Below, one piece after another: positions 1 to 12,000 of a stretch of 64,000 nucleotides of DNA. Every line of letters starts with the position of its first letter. The first letter of the stretch is position 1. The position numbers were made by a program, and so were the translations under genes. The notes below the pieces were generated by a model, which searched no databases, was not told where the DNA came from, and saw only the letters and a program-made list of their open reading frames with translations. Source of the DNA: Astropecten irregularis (lineage: Eukaryota; Echinodermata; Asteroidea; Paxillosida; Astropectinidae); contig OZ020248.1 of the NCBI GenBank assembly GCA_963971285.1, forward strand, positions 22,961,873 through 23,025,872, written 5' to 3'.

Positions 1-94
1 GAAGCAAGTTGTTGAGAGAAAGAATCGCTAGGTTTTACAAAGGTGGTAGGTCGAGTTGATATTAAAATGCAGGACATTAGCGTGACTTTCTCAC

Positions 95-3000
95 CATTTC
101 CAGGAACATGGCCAGCTTGGAGATAGGCATCGTCGTGTACAGCTTCAAGAAACTGGCAGAAACCAAACCAAACAAACAAGAGCAGATTATATGTAGGCAC
201 AGAAAGACAACAATTAAAGGTGTCCACTTTCCGCATATTAAAGGAAGACCTGGAATAGCCCGCGGCACAATTGCAGAATTCCCTGCCACTCACCTTGCCC
301 ACCCCGTAGCCGCGGATCCGCGGATATGGAGTCACGCTTCAGTGAATGTGCTTTGTACACAGTGTGTGCAGTTCACTTTGTCTCTCCGCGTATCCACATA
401 TCCACATTCTTCCAACCTTCCCCATTCAATTTGCATTGCTGCACAAGACACAAGGCCTGTAACAGCTTCACTTCGTATCCACGTATCCGCGTATCCACTT
501 CCCAGGACCCACATTGGATTTTTTCCAACCTTCCCCATTTATTTAGCGTGGTTCACATAGGGATGCTTCGTTCTCTAATAAGCTGTACACAACACTGGGC
601 CTAGCCAGATTGCACTGCAAGTTAGAATTCTCCCCCGCCATTCGTGATCCGCTCGACCTCGTATCCATTGAATTTTAGGGGACATTAACAATACAATGCC
701 CATAATATGTTTACAAAACTTTACACACACAAACAAAACTGGAACAGCGAAGCTGTCATGGCTCGCTGCAGCCTTACGTGCAGTTACAAACATGATAACA
801 AATTTTAAAAAAAGAAAAAAAGAAAAAAAAAACTACAAAATTTTCTATTGTCTGTCCAGATTAAAATAATTAATTTTAAGAGTATAAACTCTAATTTGAG
901 GTTGTAGAGATGAATTTTATCACGTTCCCAAAAATAAGCACTGAAGAACTTCAACTTTTCATCTGATTAAAAAAAAAAAAAAAAACATTTCACAAAAATG
1001 ATAGCAAATTTAAAAAAAAGGAAAAAAAAGAAAAAAAAAACCACAAAATGTTCTATTGTCTGTCTGGATTAAAATAATTAATTTTAAGAGTATAAACTCT
1101 AATTTGAGGTTGTAGAGATGAATTTTATTACGTTCCGAAAAATAAGCACTGAACAACTTCAACTTTTCATCTGATTAAAAAAAAATTAACATTTCACAAA
1201 AATGATAGCAAATTAAAAAAAAAGAAAAAAAAGGAAAAAAAATATATAATTTTCTATTGTCTGTCTGGATTAAAATAATTAATTTTAAGAGTATAAACTC
1301 TAAATTTGAGGTTGTAGAGATGAATTTTATTACGTTCCGAAAAATAAGCACTGAACAACTTCAACTTTTCATCTGATTAAAAAAAAATAATTAAAATTTC
1401 ACGCCGGTCACAAGCTTATTAACAGTAAATGCCAATTGAGAATCTGTAATTCAACTGGTACCCTGCCGTCACACGTGAATTACCTGCGGATGGTTGGTAT
1501 GGCCAACTGCTGCTGGATTTCCTCCCTGAAGACCTTCATCTGCAGAGAGAAGGGCTCACGGTGGAAGTTGCCCTGGGGCTGGTCGTAGTTGGGCGGCACC
1601 GGGGACAGGAAACGAGGGCAGGAGAAGCTGAACGCATCTTCAAAGGCTTGCATCTCCCTGTATCCCACCCCAAAAAAGAAAAAAATCGGTTCAGTGGTTG
1701 AGCTTCTTAACCCCTTCAGCCGGGGTTTTTGCTGGTAAAGACTTCATTATCAGTCAGTCACCGGTCAAATAGAGGTCCCTTGGCCCGACTACGTATTTAG
1801 GGAGCTCAACGTTAACAATGCTGTCACACAGTGGTTGAATACCGCTGCACAACACCCCGAATTCCAGGCGGACTGTACTCTAAGTATTCAGCTGTGTTCA
1901 GAACTGACAGATTGCATTCAAAAATGCCGATCTTTTATATAATGCTATCCTCTTGTTCCAGACAGTCCCCCAAGGCTTGAATTTAACGGAGGTCACGGAG
2001 GCCATGACCTTCGTTGCCCTGGTTCTTGGCCTTCGTGTCCCCTTCAAATGTTTCCATCTGATTTTCCAATGGAAGTGCCCCTTGCAATGGAAAAGTGGCC
2101 TTGCCTCTTTCAGAACCAAATTCAAGGCCTGGTACCCCCATTCAATGTAATAACAAAGCAATCATGGATATTATCACGCCATGAGACAAACTGCTATAAG
2201 ATGCTTCCCGGGCGGAAGGGGTTAACAACAGACTCTCAAAGTCATCAAATTCGCTTCGACTTGAGCCATGCATTGTAAATGAAACATAACTGTGAGGGAG
2301 TAAGTGAAAATGTATTATGTCCAAAGGTGGTGCTGGTGATTTCAAGTGACTCAGATGTCCGATTGAACTTAAATTTTCACAGGTTTATCATTTCATTGAC
2401 ATGTTTGATCGTACAAAGTGTGAGTGCTCTTCTGTGACATTTGCAAATCATCCATTTGGATGGAGTGAATATTAGCAAGCAGCTTCTGTCTTACCCTCGC
2501 TGCATTTTGGCCAGCTTGTCGCCCATCTTGTCTTTGAGCTGCATGTGGACGCTCTCGTCGATGCGCATGGGGTGGAGGGTCAGAGCGATGCCCAGCAGGG
2601 TGTAGATTTGCTCATTGATCTTTTTGATCTGTCACAGCGAAAGGAGGACAAAACAGCAAGTCAGATAGGTGAACTACGGGGGTTTACAAAACGGAGGCTC
2701 AGGCTCCTTGGAAAGTATACAGCCCTGGCTGCAGTAAGGTGCACAAAGGCTAATCAAGCACACAAAACCATCTCTACCCTCACAGGTACCCATTTACACC
2801 TGGGTGAAGAGGAGCAATATGTGACAAAGCGTCTTGCCCAAGGATGCAAGCACCACAAGCCCATGGCTGGATTCTAACACCCACAATCTGTAGATTAGGA
2901 CAGGCCAGACCACTTGGTCACAGCACCTCACTGTGGTCTACTATGCCTCCAAATACCGTGACCTCACTTACCAGATCCACCTGGTAGGAGCCGGCCGGCA

Positions 3001-6000
3001 TCATGCGACTGGTGCGCTGGATGTACAGCAGGATGTTAGTGAAGCTACGTATGGCATCCTGGTAGCGTCTCATCATAAGATAGGCAAAGCCCACGTAGTA
3101 GTACGTGGACACCTGACAGGCCGTCACCCTGGAGTACAGAGTCTAAGAGAGAGGGTAAGGAGGAGAGGGAATAAGACTCCGTCATCAAGATGCAGCAAAG
3201 CACAAAACATCAAGTCCTCAATATTTTCACAAAGGGACGATTTTGCCCACAGGGCGTTGAAACATAGGGCATTTACGAAATGGAGGCTTAGGCTCCAGCT
3301 CTGTCATCCATATGCTGAAAATATAGAATGTGGTTTTTCATTGAAGCTGAAACTCTGTTTTCCTTTTCAAACCAGAGAATCTACTTCAGAACCGCAGCCA
3401 AAAGCCTCTATTTTGATACCCGTTATTTCAGAATGGATTCACGAAATGGAGCCGAAGCCTGAGACGGCGCCTGAGCCTCCGTTTTGTAAACGCCCATAGT
3501 TTTGAGAAAGTCAGCTTTGAAGTTTGTTCCTTTTTCAATTTCGCCCACTTTTGGAGGACATAATGATTAATTTTTTTTACCGGTTTCAAGCTGAATGCTT
3601 TCACTTTTGTCTTTAATACAAGATGTACTAATTAAGAGTTGATAACTTGATATATTATTTGATTGCGGAGTAATTAACGTTCAAAGATATTCGCCCCTTC
3701 GTGAAAACTGAGAAATCCACGAGCTATTTCTTTTTAATACCGGACAATTGGCAAAGACAGTAATTGTTCTCCTCTTGTTGTTGCCATTTCTGCTATTGTT
3801 GTTGTCGTTAGCATAGTAGTTGTTATTGTCATTGTCATCTTTTGTTATTGTTGTCATCAGTGTTTTGTTTTGTTTTTGTCGTTGTTAACTTCATCGTTGA
3901 TGTAGTTGCTGTTGTCATTGTTGCTGTTGTTGTTATCATTGTTGTTGTTGTTGCTGCTATTGTTGTCGTTGTTTTTGTAAATTGTTGTTGAAATCATTGT
4001 TGTTGTGGTTGATGTTGTTGCTGCTGCTATTGTTGCTGCTATTGTTGTCGTTGTTTTTGTAAATTGTTGTTGAAATCATTGTTGTTGTGGTTGATGTTGT
4101 TGCTGCTGCTATTTTTGCTGCTATTGTTGTCGTTGTTGTTGTTTTTGTAAATTGTTGTTGAAATCATTGTTGTTGTGTTTGATGTTGTTGTTGTGATCAT
4201 TGTTGTTGCTGCTGCTATTGTTGTTGTTGTGGTTGTTGTTGCAGTTGTTGTTGTTGTTGCAGCTGCTGTTGCTGTTGCTGCTATTGTTGCTGCTATTGTT
4301 TGTTTTTGTAAATTGTTGTTGTGGTCATTGTTGTTGCTGCTGCTATTGTTGTTGTTGTGGTTGTTGTTGCAGTTGTTGTTGCAGCTGCTGTTGCTGTTGT
4401 TGCTGTTATTGTATTCCTACCTGCTTGTTGAGCTCAATATTTTCCAGGACTTTGATGGCCTGGTAGTAGTCACCCAGGAGCGAGTGGAGGCGCAGCAGGC
4501 CAATCAGACTGAAGTAGCCCAGCATCTTGTACAGAGGGTGTCGGCCAAAGTCCCCTGCTACACTATCCGGTTCCCCTGCAACAACCAAGAACCCAACACC
4601 ATAATACAGCAGCCAAGCAGGAATATGCTTTTGCTATTGCAAAGTTCGATCCTAGAGCAATATTTGTCAATTGTACAAGATTCAAAGCCCTCTGGGTAAA
4701 ATTGTTGCTACGGCTGGCACAAAGTGATGTACAATGTATACATTTTAAACATACTACGAATGGACATAAATTTCAACTAAGAATAAGTACCCAATTTCAC
4801 ATTGCTGGAACAAGTGACTCGACAGTGACATTCCATGGGCTGCAGCCGTGTCATGTATAAACAAACTCGAAAGAAAGGATATCTTCCAGAAATAAATACA
4901 ACTTTAAATTTCGCGGGCCGGCAACAGTACACATATATGCGTGTCAATAATGAAGATCATTGTTTGTTTACCACAACATGACCCACTGTGCTTTGCATGC
5001 GCATGCGTAGTGCCGAAAATAAGGTCCACCTTCGTCACTTTGTATACAATACTGCCCTCTATAGAGGTGGAAATTCAGAGAAACAAAGCAGATGGAAGGA
5101 TAAGCTTGGCATGTTATACAAAAACTTACCGGCACTGGCGTACACCTCCAGTTGTTTGTTGATGTTGGACTTATCCACGAGGGAATGCAGTACGTTCAGC
5201 ACGCTGTGCACATTCCAAATCTGAGAAGGACAAAATCAGAAGCCACAACGTTTTTGAGAACGACGGCTCATTCGACTTTTTTCATTCGTCTCGCGGACGA
5301 GACGAATGAAAAAAGCAATTGTTAGGCTTATGAGGGCGCTCTTTGAACAAATGCTGATCCTCTTAACACTGCAAGAGAGAGAAACTTTAATGCTGGTTGG
5401 GCCAAGCCATTGAAAAGCTAGGCCAAGCCTGGACCAATTTGCCTGGGGTCTTGGGCTTCTATAATGGACCATATTCACTGTGCATCCATTCTACATTCGA
5501 AGCAGTGTAATCAATCCAAGGCTTGGAAAGTAGTCTGGTACCCGTTTTCTTTTAAGAATTCGTGTTATCCTTTCTAACGGGTATACAAGGAAGGTGACAA
5601 GATGGATGCGCCATGAATAAGGCTTCAAGCCCCTGCTTTGTCCTGGATCATAAGTTGGCACTATAAACATGATAGAAAGGTCTAGTCAACACTGATCATG
5701 GACAGTATTTGGAAGCCGGGTTTTATTGAGTTTATTGAGCTTTTTTTTTCTGTAGTAAAGTTAGGTTCACGCTTGACAAGAGAAGGATTTCAAGCCCGAA
5801 GGCCCAAGCTTTTCGATAGCTGGGCCAGTATTAAAGTTTCTCTCCCTAACGGAAACATTATTATTTGACCTGGGATTTTGCAAACTTCATAGCCAAACAG
5901 CCTTGCTGCCTCTGTGAAATCACAGCCCCGCAGGCAACAATGGGAATCTTAGCTTAGCACAAAAATTTGCTAACCATGAAATTTCTGTCTGAATAAAAAC

Positions 6001-9000
6001 AGGATTTACAACCAAATTTCCATACATTGTGTGTCGCTTGTGATCATTCTTCGGCTTATGTTCGATGACCATATGTCAAATGGAATTTGAAACGATTTGC
6101 CTACGATTTGCCAAACCTACCTTGGGGTTTTCCCTGAGTATGGCTATCTCATCGTCAGTCTTCCCCGGGAGCTTGCTGCGATACTTGCTGAATTCTTGAA
6201 ACTGCACGTGGGACCAAAACAATCAACATTTAGCTTCACCAACAAGGTTGCTCAGGGAGAGTCAGATGAGACCTATTACCTGCATGATACGTGAGCGCCA
6301 GATGCGACTGTACAGTCATGTGGCTAGATTCCCTGCGAGTGATCCTGCCAGAGACGGATTCCCTCTATTAGAGAACCTACCGGTAGGACTCACCCGGTAT
6401 AGGGCGTCCACATAACACGTGGTTGGACATTGGTCGTTATTTTGCTGAGATGGGGATGGGTCACGTGGCTGCCTGGGGGATGGTTATCAGAAGACCAAGA
6501 GAGTACTGCTCGAAGGTAGATGCGGCAACGCACTGCATGCTCCCACTGATTGATTGATTGATTGATCAGCAAGGGCTGTAAATTATTGAGTTTGTTCAGA
6601 GGCAGTCGGCCACGAAGCTGGGACATTGTCGTTTTGTCTACTTGTGTTCCGACAAGTGCAAATGCCAGGGGATGAAGTTCAGTGTACTTGTCATTATTCA
6701 AACTTTAATACTTTTGCCTGGAGGATTAGGCAATGATGGAAGCATCATATCTACAGCTTGAAAATTGAGACTCTGTGTAAAAATTGATGTGGCTGCTACC
6801 ACAGACACAACGGACATAAATTGCAAAGCCAGCGCAGAAAAATGCCAGCGTGAACCAATTCAAAAGTGAGCAAAGAAAAGAAATGGACTAGAGTGGGATT
6901 CGAGCCTGCAACCCCCGGAACGTCGTACCATAATCAAGTAAACTTTTGATGTCTGAAGCAGGTTTCCCAAATGCAGTTAGGAATCACGTTATATGCACTG
7001 AGATCGCAAACTGGAAAAATGTGCCATAGCCAAGGGCATCATTGCAATTCCATGAACTTTTCCCATGACACGCAGTTAGTACTTTCCACAACTTTTGGGG
7101 AGTAATTTTCATATTTCCTGACTTTTTCGTGACTTTCTATGACTCAAGGATTTTTCTAGGACTGCAGGAGCCCTGTTTGGAGACTCCACATCATCATACA
7201 AATAAAATACAATACAGGCGTTTCACAATTTAGAGCGCCACCAAGAGGGCAGCAGGGAGAGGCCGATTTACGTGGTGCATGATGGGAAATTGTTGACATC
7301 GGAGATTTTTCCCCTATATGTTCAACGTTATTGCTAATTCTTGGGTCGTCGTTGTGCGTTTATTTCACGTGTTATCAAAATGGTTTATGTTTGCGAATCT
7401 TTCGGATGCACAGCACACACATCCAAACTGGAAAATATTGAGAAATACCTATGGATGAAAGATATACGGCGGGTTAAATGGCGAAGACGATTGAACGTAT
7501 AGGGGAAAAATCTCCAATATCGACAATTTCCCATCATGCACCGCGTAAATCGGCCTCTCCCTGCTGCCTTCTTGGTGGCGCTCTAAATTGTGAAACGCCC
7601 GTACTGTCTCCTGTTATGTCACCCCGGGCTACAAATTCTGCCCCTTGACCCACCTGATAGATGAACTCATCAATGATATCCCACAGCCATTGATCAGGCA
7701 GTTCCAATCGCACCGGGCCATCGGCATCTAGGACAACAAAGTATAAAAACATACATGAATGCAATGAGAGACACTCTGCCAAGTTTCTGGCTTGTTTATA
7801 GTAGACGGAAAGTCCTAAGCCCAAGCGTGTAAGGCCAAGTAAAACAAAAAATATGTTTCTCGTCCCCGCCTGCCTCGTTTTTTGAGGCCGCCTCGATTTT
7901 TTTTTTTTTTTTTTTTTTTTAAATGAGATTTTTTTGGTTGAAAACTTTGTTTTTAACATTGAAAAATCCCGAAATCCCATCGTGAAAAGAATATTTTCAA
8001 CGTCGTAGCTTTCTTCATAGACTCTTTTGTATCGTACCATCTGATATTTAAACATCATTTGCTATGCACTGACATACTACCGGTACTGCACATTTACATA
8101 TTTATGTTGTGTGCGCTGTAAAAAGCAACTGATACTATCCCTTCATCACTAAATTTTACAAAATATCATTGTCTGCATTGAATTTTATATGCTTAGAGGT
8201 GCTAACACTTGAGCTGACATTATTAAAACATTGTAAATATGTTATTTTCTTGTGTGAATTACAATGTCTCCATTATTTTAATGTTTTGCGTGATTGGAAA
8301 AACACACGGGATTAACAAAAATCTCAGATGGCGGCCATTTTGAAAAATAAAAAAGCTCCTCTTTTTCATTTTTTTGAAAAACCCGGACGAGAAACATATT
8401 TTTTTTTACTTGGCCTAATACTATGCACACCTTAGTTCAGTCCAAAGATAGTATAACACCGCTTGTGGCGCAATATAGCCTACTCACTTTACTCAGCCCA
8501 AAAAGTGAAGTATCATTTGACCGGCATTTTAGTAAGCAACGGAGCTACAAATTCAACTGTTGTAAGACCAAACTTACACCTGAACAGTTGTAATTACAAA
8601 TGGGGTATTAGGAAGACACGTTTATAGCATCTAAAAGTGGACATTAAGGAGACATCGGGAATTAGGGAGACTTTTCGATGTCTCCCTTAGGTACTAGCTA
8701 CCTTTTAAAGACATATTTTTACTATTCATATTTTAATAGAAGATAGAGAATGCTCTCAATATGAACATAATATGTCAATTTCAAGTTCATTGGTTTGGAG
8801 GATGATTAGAAATAGGTAAGTTAAGTTTTGTGCACGACCCTATGGGAAAGTCACCCTAAGGTAAGGTGACCATATTTTGTTGAGATGATCCGGGGACAGT
8901 GATCCGTGTCCTGGGGGAGGGGTATAATTTTGAATTCTTTTTTAATCCAGATGGTGCCTACATGCAAAATGGTGGCATCTATGGACATCTTGTCCAGTTG

Positions 9001-12000
9001 GCATGAGTGGGTTACATACTTACATGTCTTAGGCGGTTGTCTTCGCATACTTCTCTGAAGAATGGATCTTCTTCATCACAGTATTTGTGTTCAGTTTTTT
9101 GTTTTTTAGGACAATTAGAATTTTCGGGGGCATTTCGTCGAATCGGGGGACATTTTCAGGGACAGTTTTTCATCGGGGACGGCACTGTCAAATCGGGGAC
9201 TGTCCCCGGAAATCGGGGACGTCTGGTCACCTTACCCTAAGGTCCCATCCTCGGTTATTATTAATATTATCATTATTATTAAGGCCTATTATTATTATTT
9301 ATTCGGCCAGAATAACACATCAAATGAAAACAGTCAATTTTGCTACCTAAAATGGCCGCTTAAGCGTACTTCATCACGTACTTGCGCGTGATTTTGAAAG
9401 AAAAGGCTATCTTGCACAGCTATAGGATCTTTGGTTCTGTACATGCAATGCCAGCATTATTTTATGATACATCAGCAACATGACTGAGGCAATATTGCAT
9501 GTAGGAAACAGCACAAAATGCACAAAGTATGTTTGAACGTGCTTTTGGTTTTAACTTTGAACTGCGCCATAATACAGTTTAGAACCCATACCAATTGTTA
9601 TTAAAGGTACAGTACAGGATTGGTAACATACCCGAACAGAAATGTTCACAGATTTTACGTTTAACTTTCAGGGTATGAAGATGGTGCTGGTAGAAACATA
9701 CCGTTCAAATATTTCTGCCTGAAATGGTGTATTTATCCAGAAATTAGTCAAACAAAGATCAAAAACAGTTTTGGGGTAAGATCAAACCATTATTTATGTT
9801 TTATAAGGAAAATAGAGACAGGTTTTATCTATTTTCTTGTGACTCAGATGTCCGATTGAGCTCAAATGTTCACAGGTGTGTTATTTTATGTACATGATGG
9901 TTTCTATTAAAAGACAAAGTGTGAGTGCTGTTCTGTGACCTTTACCAATTATGTATTATACCTTTAGTTTAACTTAATGTCTAAAATGGGAGGCAAAAGT
10001 ATGCCACGTTCATTACTGAAGATGATTTCACTACTTACTGAGAATGAAGTTGAAGAGGTTACAGTAGTTGAAGTAGGACTCAAAACGCTGCTCCTGGGTT
10101 GGCCCTCCCTGGGAAGGGGAAAAAAAGAAAGCAAGGCGAAAGTGCTGTGCGTTAGGACCAGGTACAAGAGTTCAGGGATGAGATTGACCACTGATAAAAA
10201 CAAATCTGAAAACAACTGACAGGGAGGCACAAAAAAATCTGAACTGTCAAAAATCTCCTATACTATTACTCTTGTACACAGCATGTGAGGAAACAAAATC
10301 TGAAATCCAAAACAAAAAAATCTGAAATCAGATAAAATATCTGAGAAATCTCATCTCTGAAAAGATATACGACCAAAGATTTTAACAACTTCGGCCAGGG
10401 TTTCTTTTGTTTTGTTTTTACCGGCCTCACTATCAGTCACCGGTCAAATAGAGGTCTGCCCGGGCCATAATGTGCAGGGAGCTCGGCATAAACAATGTGG
10501 GCACACAATGGTTGAATACTGCCGCACAATATCCCAAATTCCAGGCAGACGTAATCTTTGTCATGACGCCTGTGTTCGGAACTCACAGATTGCACATTGA
10601 TCATGGACCAGGGTTGTTGATTTTTTTGATTTTTTTTAAAAAATCAAAAAAATCGGATTTATTTGATTTAAATCAGATTTTTTTGATTTAAATCGGATTT
10701 ATTTGATTTTTTTAAATAAACAAATTATGTTCATACTTAACATGTTGTAAACTATATTTAGAATGCTTTTAGATTAATGATAGTGGTCAAACACACTTTT
10801 GAACATTGTGTATTGTAAAACTTGACAGAATAATCCACTAAAGAAAGGATTTTTTTTTAATTTGTGTAATTTATTTGCTTTATTATGATGGACAGTTTAT
10901 GGAAGACTATATGCATGCACTATACTCAGAATTTTCTGTGTCAGTCAGATCAAAATGTGAGAGGTTAATACTCCATGACATAAATGGATTACCCAAAGTA
11001 GCTCTTGAGAATTCCAGTTGGGAATTTCCAACATCTTTCACACAAGGGATCCTCCAACTAACAGCTGAGCTGGGGATTTCCAATAAGGAGTTTTGTAGTA
11101 CATGTATTTGTGTTCTTGCATAACTTAAACATCATGTCTGAAAGAAAACCAGACCACTTACTCCCGGGGTATTGAACTACGTGTACATGTACATGTACAT
11201 GTATGCTTTCAAGTTCATAAGCAACTGAAAGTACGGGTATAACAAAAAACACAAACAAATCAAGTTCAGCTTTTTGTAAAAGTATCTGACAGGTGGACAT
11301 CCTTGCATTATGTGTTCTCCTTCAAAAGGGTTTATAAATTCAGCTTAATGAAAGTTAGATATTTTCATTTATTTGGGGAAATGTTGGTTATATATATTGG
11401 TTTTGCATTTTACAGATGAAAATAAGAACAATGCTGTTAAATCAGACTTCAAGGGGGTGTAACATTCTTTTAAAGTGCCTCTTAGGCACTTTGTTTAAAA
11501 ATGGAGATGATTGAATTGAAAAAATTGTAAAAAAAGAAGAGAAAATAGAGAAAAACTAATATTTTTGCTAAAAGTTGATTTAAATCAGTGATTTTTATAA
11601 AAAAATCAAGTGATTTAAATCGCGATTTAAATCAACGTGATTTAAATCAAACAACCCTGTCATGGACAGTATTCAGAGAGCAGTCTTTAGATTTGATTTC
11701 AGATTTGAAGCAGCTCTATTGTAGTCAGTGAAGTTCAGGCTTGACAAGAGGAGGTTTTCAGGCCTGAAGGCCCCGGGCTTTGCCAGGCCTTTCGATGACT
11801 GGGCCCAACCAGAATTAAAGTTTCTCTGCCAAGTATGAGTGCTAGGTCGAAATAGACTATGATGGTCACGTTCTGGGAATTTGGGAAAAAGTCGTCCGAG
11901 TTTACTCACCGCGACTCTGGCATAGATGTGCCTGTAGTACAGCTCCTTATACAGGATGTTGAAGACAGGGTCTGAGCACGGAAAAGCATAAGAATAAGAA

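Noticed and set aside
4175-4699. Open frames of poly-Val, Leu or Cys on the plus strand
   Set aside because: They are read-through of the TTG/CTG array and then of antisense EIF3L exon 4575-4421; no protein family matches.
10875-11123. 82-codon frame inside the family b hAT element
   Set aside because: No recognised transposase motif and AT-rich composition; kept only as part of the mobile element.
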